Below are positions 13,344-19,963 of a stretch of 25,465 nt of DNA, piece after piece. Position numbers and translations under genes: made by a program. The DNA lies in IMG/VR virus record IMGVR_UViG_3300042673_000479, positions 1-25,465 of that record, one strand, 5' to 3'. Source of the DNA: a virus. Every line of letters begins with the position of its first letter. The stretch's first letter is position 1. Under the pieces are notes generated by a model. The model had not been told where the DNA came from, did no database searches, and saw only the letters and a program-made list of their open reading frames with translations.

Positions 13344-15625
13344 TAGTATTTGGTGCGGTTACGGTTAAACGTGGTGCGCTCATTGCTGATGACCAGGTCG
13401 CGCCCTTGCAGTCGGCCTGTGACGGTGACGTTGGCGTTGCTCTGCCCGGCTCCTGCCATCTGCAGGAACTCGCCCATGCGCTCAAACGGGATGATAGCCT
13501 CTTTGCCTGACTGGTTATCTCCGACCATAGCTAACATAGGACCGGTAGTTAGACCTCCCTGCGCGAAGGCCGGTACGCTGCCTCCTCCGGCGCTCTGTAA
13601 TGCTGTTTTCGCGTACGTTCCCAAAGCCACCAGAGCGATACCTGCGATAAGAGCGACTGCAGGGTTAAGGGTCTCAAGGGACTTGCGTATGCCTTTGATT
13701 GAGATACCTACGCCGATAGCAATTTCCCCAACTTGTACGGCAAGGTCGGCCAACGTGTTCAGCACCATGCGCCCCAAGCCTTCCATCCCTTTTCCGGTTG
13801 CCAGGGTTTGGCCCAGCATCTTGGAGAAGTTGATAGTCATGCTTTCCGCAGCCTGTTCGATAGCCTGCTCTACAGATTCACCAAAACTCTGCGCGGCCTC
13901 TTCAGCAGTCCTAAAACCTTCTGCAATGTCGCCCAGGTCTTGTGTAGTTCCTTGAAGCTCTTTATTGTTTAGAGCTGGAATAGCAATTTGTTGAGCTTCA
14001 ACACGAGGAGTGACTGTAGGCGCTCCTTGCTGCCCTTGCATGAGCGCCTTGAGTTCCTTCGCGCGCTCTACTTCGCCAAGCCGTTGGGCGGCAATGGCTG
14101 CATCGCGGTAGGCGTCTGCTGTCTGCTCGATACGCGTGTTGAGGTCGCCGGTGATTTTGTATTCCGCATCGATGTCCTTCAACCTATTCTGGAGGGTGTC
14201 CTCGTAGGTTTTGCTTTCTGATGTAGCTGTTAGAAGTGATTGAACATTCGTGTCAATACTTTCTGTATTCTCATCTTGTTTTTCCGTCAGCCTGCGCAAG
14301 GTTTCCGCGTCCTTTTGTCCTTGCAGCTGCTGCTGTATAGCCGTTTGCCGTTGCCGAGTCAAGCTGGCAATGTTGGCGCGTAGCTGCTTGTCCAGAGCGT
14401 TCAGAGAATCCGCGCTGCGTTGAACATCTTGCGGCACCTCCTTGCCAGCAGCAGCCCATGTAGCCACCGCCTTTGCGTTTGCCTGCACGAGGCGGTAATT
14501 TTCGCGCCATTGCGTATTCGCAGTTGCCAGCTCTTGGTCGATGAGCTGCAAGGCTTCGCGGCCTTGCTTGCCTGCTATCGTGCGATCGAAATCTTCCTTG
14601 GCCTTGCGCGCCTTGTCCGTCTCGCTCTTGTAGAGGACCATCGCGCCCACCAGCACGGCCACAGCAGCGGCTGCAGCGACGTAGGGGTTGGCGAGGATGG
14701 AAAGGTTGAGGCCAAGCTGCGCGGTCTTGGCCGCCAGGAGGGCGCCCTTTATGGTGGTGTAGGCGTTAATGAGGCCAGCCACTGCTATGAGGGTAGGGCC
14801 GAGGACGGCCAGCAGGCCGCCAATGACCAGCACTGTGGTCTTGGTCTCGTCGCTCCATCCTTTGATGCTGTCTACCACCTGACGCACGAAACCGACAAAC
14901 GGCTTGAGTGCGTCGTTGATGATAGCGCCGAAGTCCTCGGACAGGTTGCCTACCTCGTTAGCGAGCTGGGTATACGGGTCGACGTTGGCCGCTGCCTCCG
15001 CTGCTCCGCCGAATTGGGTCTCCAGCTCTTGCAGGATGATGGACTGCGCCCCGGCCACGTCGCCGCTTTCCGCAAGCGTGGTGATAAGTTCCTTTTGCTG
15101 CGCGGTGAACTGCACCCCGGCGCGGCCGAGGGCCGTCACACCTTTGATAGGGTCGTTCAGCGCCTTGCCTACCTGCACCGAGGCGCTCGTCAGGTCGGTG
15201 CCCAAACGGGTCGACAGGTTGAGGATGGCTACCTGCGCCTTGTCGAACTGCGTGCCGGTGACGTTGGTGAAGGTGAGCAGGTTGGCCGTGACCTCCTTGA
15301 GGATTTGGTCGTCGTCGTACAGGCTGATGCGCTGCAGGCCCGCGGCCATCTCCTCCAGCTGTGCCACGCTCCGCCCGGCCGCGCCTCCGGTCGACTGTAC
15401 GGCGGCCTCTACCTGGGCGATGGCCTTGGCACTGTCCACCGCGTTCTTTGTGGCGATAGCTCCGAAGGCGGCGATGGGTGCGGTGAGGCCGATGGACAGG
15501 GACTTGCCCAAGTCGTTCATCTTGCCCGCCGTGTCGCGCAGCCGTTTCGTGGCGCCGTCAAGAGCTTTGTCCAGCTCTTTCGTGTTGGCGCCAAATATGA
15601 TATTTAGGATTGCGTCTTTAGCCAT
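13343..15625 (-). CDS. Tail tape measure protein
   Basis: A 760-residue protein following the tail chaperone genes, the standard place for the tape measure. The N-terminal part (FGANTKELDKALDGATKRLR) and the Ala/Gln-rich helices through residue 250 match PhageMin_Tail/TP901-type tape measures (QVGKALNDPIKGVTALGRAG, VQFTAQQKELITTLAESGDV). Hydrophobic segments follow at about 265-290 (TTVLVIGGLLAVLGPTLIAV) and 311-330 (NPYVAAAAAVAVLVGAMVLY), then coiled-coil charged helices, and a C-terminal hydrophobic part ending in a short beta region. At 760 residues it predicts a tail of about 110-120 nm using about 0.15 nm per residue, an inference. It starts eight bases inside the preceding frame. Confidence 0.9.
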   Translation of the reverse strand: MAKDAILNIIFGANTKELDKALDGATKRLRDTAGKMNDLGKSLSIGLTAPIAAFGAIATKNAVDSAKAIAQVEAAVQSTGGAAGRSVAQLEEMAAGLQRISLYDDDQILKEVTANLLTFTNVTGTQFDKAQVAILNLSTRLGTDLTSASVQVGKALNDPIKGVTALGRAGVQFTAQQKELITTLAESGDVAGAQSIILQELETQFGGAAEAAANVDPYTQLANEVGNLSEDFGAIINDALKPFVGFVRQVVDSIKGWSDETKTTVLVIGGLLAVLGPTLIAVAGLINAYTTIKGALLAAKTAQLGLNLSILANPYVAAAAAVAVLVGAMVLYKSETDKARKAKEDFDRTIAGKQGREALQLIDQELATANTQWRENYRLVQANAKAVATWAAAGKEVPQDVQRSADSLNALDKQLRANIASLTRQRQTAIQQQLQGQKDAETLRRLTEKQDENTESIDTNVQSLLTATSESKTYEDTLQNRLKDIDAEYKITGDLNTRIEQTADAYRDAAIAAQRLGEVERAKELKALMQGQQGAPTVTPRVEAQQIAIPALNNKELQGTTQDLGDIAEGFRTAEEAAQSFGESVEQAIEQAAESMTINFSKMLGQTLATGKGMEGLGRMVLNTLADLAVQVGEIAIGVGISIKGIRKSLETLNPAVALIAGIALVALGTYAKTALQSAGGGSVPAFAQGGLTTGPMLAMVGDNQSGKEAIIPFERMGEFLQMAGAGQSNANVTVTGRLQGRDLVISNERTTFNRNRTKY

Positions 15626-16285
15626 CTTTCCTGTTCAGTGCTTGGCTCATCTTGTCGAAGAGCTGGTTGTGCTTGGCTGTGATCTTGGGCGCGGCTGACT
15701 TCTTGCGAGACGATGAGTATGGATTGAAGTCCGTCCACTCGTATGCGCGTGAATTCTTTGCTCGGTGGATATTCGCCAGCATTGCCATGACGGCGCTGGT
15801 GTGCATCCACTGGAGCTCGTCTCTGAATTCATAGGAGCGCAGAAGTATCATTACCTCTCCGAAGGTACAGCTCCAGAAAGTAGAAGGGTCGTTGCCGCGC
15901 TCAAGCCAAGCGACGTACAACGACCTCATGTCGAACGGCTCACCCTTGCCGCTCTCTCCGCTTACTTTTTTTTTGTGTCCAGCTGCAGGGCGGTGAGCAC
16001 GTCTTTGCTCACGTCGTCCCAGCTGACCGAACCGAAGAGCGCCGCGAACTTGGGGAAGTTCAGCGGCAGCTCTCGGTCGGAAAGGATGGCCTGTGTCCTG
16101 ACTCCTGCCCATACCAGCTTCGGGAGGTTTGCCAGGGCTTTCTGCTCCAAGAGTTCCTGCAATTGGTCCAGCTGTGCGCCTTCCTCTTCGAGGAAGAGGT
16201 TAAGTGCGTAGAGGTTGAGACAGACGTCCACCGTCAGGTCGTCCGTCAATTGCAGCGAGAACTTGCCTTGGAGCTTGTTAGCCAT
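15618..16285 (-). CDS. Tail assembly chaperone gpG-GT-type frameshift fusion (222 aa)
   Basis: If ribosomes slip -1 at A AAA AAG (within 15966-15974), the 107-residue chaperone continues as V-SGESGKGEPFDMRSLYVAW for 115 more residues, ending at 15618. The extension contains FGEVMILLRSYEFRDELQWM and AVMAMLANIHRAKNS, which match the helical T-type extension of lambda gpGT-like proteins, then a basic tail. This extension has no strong start of its own; an internal ATG at 15929 could start a shorter version. The tape measure starts eight bases before its end. In lambda the G:GT ratio sets tail assembly. The fusion is inferred from frame, slippery site and gene order. Confidence 0.78.
15962..16285 (-). 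CDS. Tail assembly chaperone, gpG-like (unshifted product, 107 aa)
   Basis: A 107-residue protein starting TAATG-coupled to the major tail protein. It opens with FSLQLTDDLTVDVCLNLYAL and has a helical middle EEEGAQLDQLQELLEQKALA, ending LQLDTKKK immediately followed by TAA. Location between major tail protein and tape measure, an acidic helical composition and termination exactly at the slippery A-run all match gpG-like chaperones that coat the tape measure before tail tube assembly. It is made most of the time, and the frameshifted form a minority of the time. No other known motifs. Confidence 0.78.
   Translation of the reverse strand: MANKLQGKFSLQLTDDLTVDVCLNLYALNLFLEEEGAQLDQLQELLEQKALANLPKLVWAGVRTQAILSDRELPLNFPKFAALFGSVSWDDVSKDVLTALQLDTKKK
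15966..15974 (-). promoter_or_regulatory. Programmed -1 frameshift slippery site (A9 run containing A AAA AAG)
   Basis: On the minus strand nine A's precede G; in the zero frame the codons are ACA AAA AAA AAG TAA. A AAA AAG is the efficient E. coli dnaX-type slippery heptamer, and slipping -1 reads into GTA (Val) and the 115-codon downstream frame. Downstream, GCGGC and GCCGT could form a weak hairpin (about 15931-15950). The stop directly after the heptamer fits recoding. Confidence 0.8.
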
Positions 16286-16806
16286 TACGTGTTCAGGTTA
16301 AAGTCCGCAAAGTTGGTGTCGAGAATAGCCTTGTAGATTGTGCCGTCGCCTTCAAAGTTAACAGAGAAAGAGGCCACTTCGTTCAACCCAGCCGTTTCTT
16401 CGTAGCTGGTGATGTACGCCTTGCCCCAGTACATGAGGTCGCCGTCAAGACCGGTGGTCCATGCGACCTTCACCTTGGTCTTGGCTTTCCACAGGGTGAA
16501 GAGGTCGGCCGCGCTGCGGACAGTGCTGCTCAAGCCGTACTCCACGAGGCCGTCGGCGGTCATGGTCCACGACAGCGAAGAGGTCAGGATTTCGCGCTCG
16601 CCGTCGTTGTCTTTGGTCGTCGCGTCGATGACTTCCATAGAGCCGCTAAAGGTGCCGGAGGTAGCGCAGGCTACAATCTCCCAGGTGTCATTCTCGGCAG
16701 AGGTGACGTCGCCGTAAGTTCCTCCGCTGAAGGTGCCGCTGTTGGCGCTTTCGTTGGAGATGAAGATGCCGATCGCGTTGGACCGGATTTTGCCAGTGGT
16801 TGCCAT
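16285..16806 (-). CDS. Major tail (tube) protein
   Basis: A 173-residue beta-rich protein beginning MATTGKIRSNAIGIFI. Central features are EIVACATSGTFSGSMEVIDA, ILTSSLSWTMTADGLVEYGL and KAKTKVKVAWTTG, with a C-terminal EVASFSVNFEGDGTIYK. Length, the GTFSGS and SFSVNFEGDG elements and the place between tail terminator/connector genes and the chaperone pair all match TP901-1/phi13-type major tail proteins, whose hexameric rings stack around the tape measure. Both junctions are TAATG overlaps, upstream with the embedded glycosyltransferase. It is expected to be among the most abundant late proteins. Family assignment rests on pattern and context. Confidence 0.82.
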   Translation of the reverse strand: MATTGKIRSNAIGIFISNESANSGTFSGGTYGDVTSAENDTWEIVACATSGTFSGSMEVIDATTKDNDGEREILTSSLSWTMTADGLVEYGLSSTVRSAADLFTLWKAKTKVKVAWTTGLDGDLMYWGKAYITSYEETAGLNEVASFSVNFEGDGTIYKAILDTNFADFNLNT

Positions 16807-17525
16807 TAGGTGGTCGTGTTAAAGGGTTTCAGTTGGGAAAGTTCGGGAAAGTCGCCGACTACCTCCGTGGGAGGGAAGCGGTCGGGCTTGCTGGCGAAGC
16901 CGCGGAAGGTGTTGATGTTGACCTCGCTCTTGATGTCCACAATCATAGGGGTCTCGCTCTTGAGCAGGAAGGTGAGCTGGTCGGTGCAGCGGCTGATGTT
17001 GGTGCGGAAGCAGGCGTCAAGGCCGCTCATCAGCTCGTACTCGTAGCAGTGGCCGCGGTGCTTTTGGCAGGCTTCCACCAGCTTGCGCGAGGTACAGCGT
17101 CCGACGTTCGACTGGCCGCGACCGCTGAAGAGGTGCGTCTGCCCGGTCTTGCTGTCCACGATGTAGAAGGCGGCGTGTGCCACCCACTGGCGCCCGGCCT
17201 TCAGCTCCTTGGCCATCTTCTCTGCCCAGTCGTTGCGCAGGATATTGTCCGAGCAGTACTCCATCAGGTAGTCGAACTGCATGTGGCGCAGCATGTAGCG
17301 CAGGCCCATCTCGAACTTGCGCCCGACGGGGTGGTTGCCTACCTCGTAGTGGATGTAGTTGCGCTTCTTGCATACCGCCGCAAGGCCGGGGTCGTCGCCG
17401 ATGACGCATACCTCCATCTCGATGCCATGCTCCAGGAACTGGTCGCGTACGCGGTCGAGTGCGTCCATGGCAATGTTGCGGATGCGCGGCCGCTTATAGA
17501 CCGGGAAGTGGACGGCAATCTTCAT
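16806..17525 (-). CDS. Glycosyltransferase-like protein embedded in the tail module
   Basis: A 239-residue protein. ATG 17525 overlaps the tail-terminator stop as ATGA; an earlier start at 17552 lies inside that gene and is rejected. The N-terminal MKIAVHFPVYKRP (1-13) is the first strand of a GT-A fold. EMEVCVIGDDPG is the second strand, and FDYLMEYCSDN occupies the DXD position (SDN in place of NSDD/DXD). Middle features include WVAHAAFYIVDSKTGQTH and a C-terminal MSGLDACFRTNISRC. I recall similar proteins with the (V)PVYKRP start near head-tail genes of Bacteroidota phages. It lies between tail terminator and major tail protein, so it may decorate virion or receptor glycans. An altered DXD could mean altered metal use. 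Confidence 0.72.
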   Translation of the reverse strand: MKIAVHFPVYKRPRIRNIAMDALDRVRDQFLEHGIEMEVCVIGDDPGLAAVCKKRNYIHYEVGNHPVGRKFEMGLRYMLRHMQFDYLMEYCSDNILRNDWAEKMAKELKAGRQWVAHAAFYIVDSKTGQTHLFSGRGQSNVGRCTSRKLVEACQKHRGHCYEYELMSGLDACFRTNISRCTDQLTFLLKSETPMIVDIKSEVNINTFRGFASKPDRFPPTEVVGDFPELSQLKPFNTTT

Positions 17526-18391
17526 TTGCTCTTGCGTTGGGTGATGTACCACTGTCCGCCGATGCAGTGCACGGTGATGCCGTCGTAGTGGCGGTCCATC
17601 GATGCCGATGCCTCCCCGTCAATGGTCGTGGTGTCTGCGGCTGCTGGTCGTAGGGTCAGGGTCCGCTGGTTCGAGAGGTGGCTGCCGGTCTTGATACGCA
17701 CCTCACGCCCTTCGCTGGTAGCTACGGCCGGTAGACGCAGGGTGGACGAAGCTGATCCGGAGCCGCTGGCGTAGTTGCAAAAGATGAGGTGGTCGTCGCT
17801 GGCCACTGTGAAGGTGGTGCCGTTGGTCAGGGTGATGAGGCGCGGGTTGCTGTACACCGCCCCGTAGATGTTGAGGTCGGTGGTAGCTGCCCACGTCGAG
17901 CTGCTGCTGTTGTATTCCAGGCGGCTGTACGCTCCGGGGCTGGTGGCGTTCACGTCGTACACGTCGTCGAGGTACAGCTCGCCGAGGTCGGCAAGGGCGG
18001 ACGGGACGGTGACGTTGTCGCGGACGACGCGCACGTCATACGTCTGCGTCAGCGTAAAGAGGTCGATGGCCTCGAAGACGTCGGTGGCCTGATTCGTCAG
18101 CCGGATTTCTGCGATGGTATTGCCGCCATAGCCGTCCAGCGCGGCACGTACCAGCACCGCCAAGGCGTTGGCGTCTTTGGGCTTGTCCTCGATGATAGTC
18201 ACCTGCACGGTGTTCGTGTCCATCGTGCTGGTGCTGTCGTGCGTGTCGGCAGGGTCGGTGCTGATTTGCTGCACCACGATGGCCGGGATGGTCCCACCTT
18301 CAAGCCGAGACAGCGGGTAGATGCGGTCGGTGGTGGTGATGGCCGTGACGTTGGCGTCTGCCTTGAGGATGTCGATGACGAGGTTAATCAT
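17522..18391 (-). CDS. Tail terminator (gpU/DUF3168-like) with added C-terminal beta domain, 289 aa
   Basis: Residues 1 to about 127 match a tail-completion protein: MINLVIDILKADANVTAITT, IYPLSRLEGGTIPAIVVQQI and VQVTIIEDKPKDANALAVLV with the end TQTYDVRVV, as in the HK97 gp11/DUF3168 family that caps the tail tube. Those proteins are normally about 120-150 residues. The remaining about 160 residues are Ser/Thr/Asn-rich beta sequence (NPRLITLTNGTTFTVAS, TLRLPAVATSEGREVRIKTG, MDRHYDGITVHCIGGQWYI), like the tail-fibre or collar-decoration domains that end in a WYI strand. So this is a probable fusion with a surface domain near the neck. It overlaps its neighbours (ATGA to the glycosyltransferase). 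Confidence 0.72.
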   Translation of the reverse strand: MINLVIDILKADANVTAITTTDRIYPLSRLEGGTIPAIVVQQISTDPADTHDSTSTMDTNTVQVTIIEDKPKDANALAVLVRAALDGYGGNTIAEIRLTNQATDVFEAIDLFTLTQTYDVRVVRDNVTVPSALADLGELYLDDVYDVNATSPGAYSRLEYNSSSSTWAATTDLNIYGAVYSNPRLITLTNGTTFTVASDDHLIFCNYASGSGSASSTLRLPAVATSEGREVRIKTGSHLSNQRTLTLRPAAADTTTIDGEASASMDRHYDGITVHCIGGQWYITQRKSK

Positions 18392-19029
18392 GCGAAGCCT
18401 TTTTTGCGCTTGTAGCGGTCTATGATTTTGACGGCGTCCCGGTTGAAACGCTCCACCGCCACGTCGCCCTTGCTGTCGAGCACCTCCTGGTAGATGTCGT
18501 GTCCGCCAAAGCCTGGGTGCTTAATCTTCTGAATGCGGTGGATGTAGCCGCTGCGCTCGTTTCGCACCATGAAGCCCCCCTTGCCGGTCATGCGGCGGCC
18601 GTCTTTTTCGCCGTACTTCTTGGGCCGTGGCTTGGCCCCTACTGCACGGCCCAAGCCCCCGGTCCTCACCTGCGGCGCGCTGCCCTTTTGGATGAGGTGA
18701 TTGTATTTGACGGGTGCGAAGGTGGTGGGCGATGGCGCATCCATGAACGTGGTGACCGGCCGCACGCTGAAGCGCTTGTTGGCTGTCTTGAGCACCACGT
18801 AGGGTGAGTAGCGCTTGACGTTACCGCGCACGACGTGCTGCGACTTTGACCACGATCCAGAGCCGCCGAGCTGCTTGCCGAGTCGCTTGGCCTCGTTGCG
18901 CAGGACGGAAGCCGCGTTCACCTGGGCCGTAGCTACGGCGCCGCTCTTCAGCTCCAGCGGCAGCTCCTTGAGCGCCTGCTCGATGGCTTTGATGCTGGCC
19001 GCATCCACGCGCACGTTGAAGCCCGCCAT
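18388..19029 (-). CDS. HK97 gp10-like tail/neck protein
   Basis: A 213-residue protein. ATG 19029 is TGATG-coupled to the adaptor stop; a longer in-frame reading to 19164 only shadows that gene. MAGFNVRVDAASIKAIEQAL, then KELPLELKSGAVATAQVNAA and SVLRNEAKRLG, matches the gp10-like N-terminal helix and the R(N)xA+K block. It continues through basic loops (RTGGLGRAVGAKPRPKKYGE, RYKRKKGFA). The family is a neck/tail-completion protein that helps join tail to head. The long basic insertion after residue 90 is larger than in classic HK97 gp10 (about 140-150 residues). Classification is from N-terminal pattern and gene order; the remainder is unassigned. Confidence 0.75.
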   Translation of the reverse strand: MAGFNVRVDAASIKAIEQALKELPLELKSGAVATAQVNAASVLRNEAKRLGKQLGGSGSWSKSQHVVRGNVKRYSPYVVLKTANKRFSVRPVTTFMDAPSPTTFAPVKYNHLIQKGSAPQVRTGGLGRAVGAKPRPKKYGEKDGRRMTGKGGFMVRNERSGYIHRIQKIKHPGFGGHDIYQEVLDSKGDVAVERFNRDAVKIIDRYKRKKGFA

Positions 19030-19343
19030 CAGTTCCGAAGCTCGGTAAAGACGCGCAGACCTTCGCGGCGGCCAATCTCCTCCACGCCCACAATGTAGTA
19101 GTACTGGCTGTTGTACAGGATGCGCATGGTGGAGTTCACCGTCGAGCGGTAGCGCATCGTCCACTGCGTACGCGTCAGGGCTGTCTGCCGGTCCACCTCC
19201 ACCACCTCGCCAGAGCCACGGTCGAGCTTATCAGCCCAGACGGTGGCCAGCGTCGTCCACGTGACCACGTCGTAGTTCCAGTCGTCCTTCGTCACCGTCG
19301 GCTGCTCGATGACGATGCGGCGGTCCATCTTACCGATTCTCAT
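19029..19343 (-). CDS. Head-tail adaptor (SPP1 gp16 / HK97 gp7-like)
   Basis: A 104-residue beta-rich protein. ATG 19343 overlaps the stop of the connector gene as ATGA; the open frame to 19448 extends only as a shadow. MRIGKMDRRIVIEQPTVTKD is the canonical start of the Phage_H_T_join family (MxxGxLrhrIxI), followed by NYDVVTWTTLATVWADKL with a conserved V-W-A, then TQWTMRYRSTVNSTMRILYN and the YYYIVGVEEIGRREGLRVF strands. This protein seals the portal-connector junction in the siphovirus neck. Order (connector, adaptor, gp10-like, terminator) is standard. Confident. Confidence 0.85.
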   Translation of the reverse strand: MRIGKMDRRIVIEQPTVTKDDWNYDVVTWTTLATVWADKLDRGSGEVVEVDRQTALTRTQWTMRYRSTVNSTMRILYNSQYYYIVGVEEIGRREGLRVFTELRN

Positions 19344-19897
19344 GCGTAGACGCGGTAGGTGGACAGCAGTGCCTGCACGCCCATGGGTAACTCGGTGGCA
19401 ATGGTACCGGTCACAACCTGCTGCCGGTTCTCGTAGTAGTGGCCGCACAGCAGGCGCATAGCCTGCAGGATAGGTCCGGGCACCGTGCTGTGCCCTGCCG
19501 TCGTGTTGATGATGACCTGGTTGTAGCGCTCAAGGAATACGGCCGGAGGCGTGTAGAAGGCGATGCGCTGGGGCGATCCCACGAGGTCGGCATACCAGCG
19601 TGCGGTCGACAGTGTCTGCAGGACGTTGTCCACGTCGTAGAACTCCACCGACGAGATAGCCGTCACCGGCCCGGCCGGAAACTGGTTGTCCTCAAACGAG
19701 TCCATGTAGAAGGTCACCGTGCCCGAGCCGAACAGGCGGCCCGTGTATTCCTCGCACGCCTGGCGCGCCGAGGTGAGCAGGAAGCCGAGCGTCGTGTCGT
19801 CGTCGTTGCCGTCAATCCTCAAGTAATTCTTGAGGTTGGTGAGGCTGATGAAGTTCGTGTCGGTAGGCTCCGCCGCGCGGCTGTATCGCATAGTCAT
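19340..19897 (-). CDS. gp6-like head-tail connector
   Basis: A 185-residue protein. NFISLTNLKNYLRIDGNDDD, then TLGFLLTSARQACEEYTGR and LFGSGTVTFYMDSFEDNQFP, match the phage gp6-like (DUF3199-type) connector, with the signature Ser/Ala..ace-x-x-TGR helix and ISSVEFYDVDN strand pattern. The family binds the portal's lower face as a dodecameric ring to connect head and tail. It starts 66 bases after the capsid stop, separated by a terminator hairpin, so read-through or a local promoter must express it. Its stop overlaps the adaptor's ATG. Confidence 0.85.
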   Translation of the reverse strand: MTMRYSRAAEPTDTNFISLTNLKNYLRIDGNDDDTTLGFLLTSARQACEEYTGRLFGSGTVTFYMDSFEDNQFPAGPVTAISSVEFYDVDNVLQTLSTARWYADLVGSPQRIAFYTPPAVFLERYNQVIINTTAGHSTVPGPILQAMRLLCGHYYENRQQVVTGTIATELPMGVQALLSTYRVYA

Positions 19898-19913
19898 AGG
19901 TCAAAAGTAAGAA

Positions 19914-19938
19914 AGCCCGGGGGAGTGCCCCGGGCCTT
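19914..19938 (-). terminator. Intrinsic terminator after the capsid gene
   Basis: The minus strand reads a GGCCCGGGG stem, a five-base loop, CCCCGGGCTT, followed by T-rich TTCTTACTTTTG. The stem is at least eight perfect G/C pairs (19915-19922 with 19928-19935). Located between the major capsid protein and the connector, it would reduce downstream expression relative to capsid. Confidence 0.72.
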
Positions 19939-19963
19939 CTCTATGGTGTCAGCTCTGCAAGGA

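Noticed and set aside
14420-15607. Plus-strand ORF of 395 codons
   Set aside because: Antisense to the tape measure gene; no recognisable domain and composition typical of a shadow frame.
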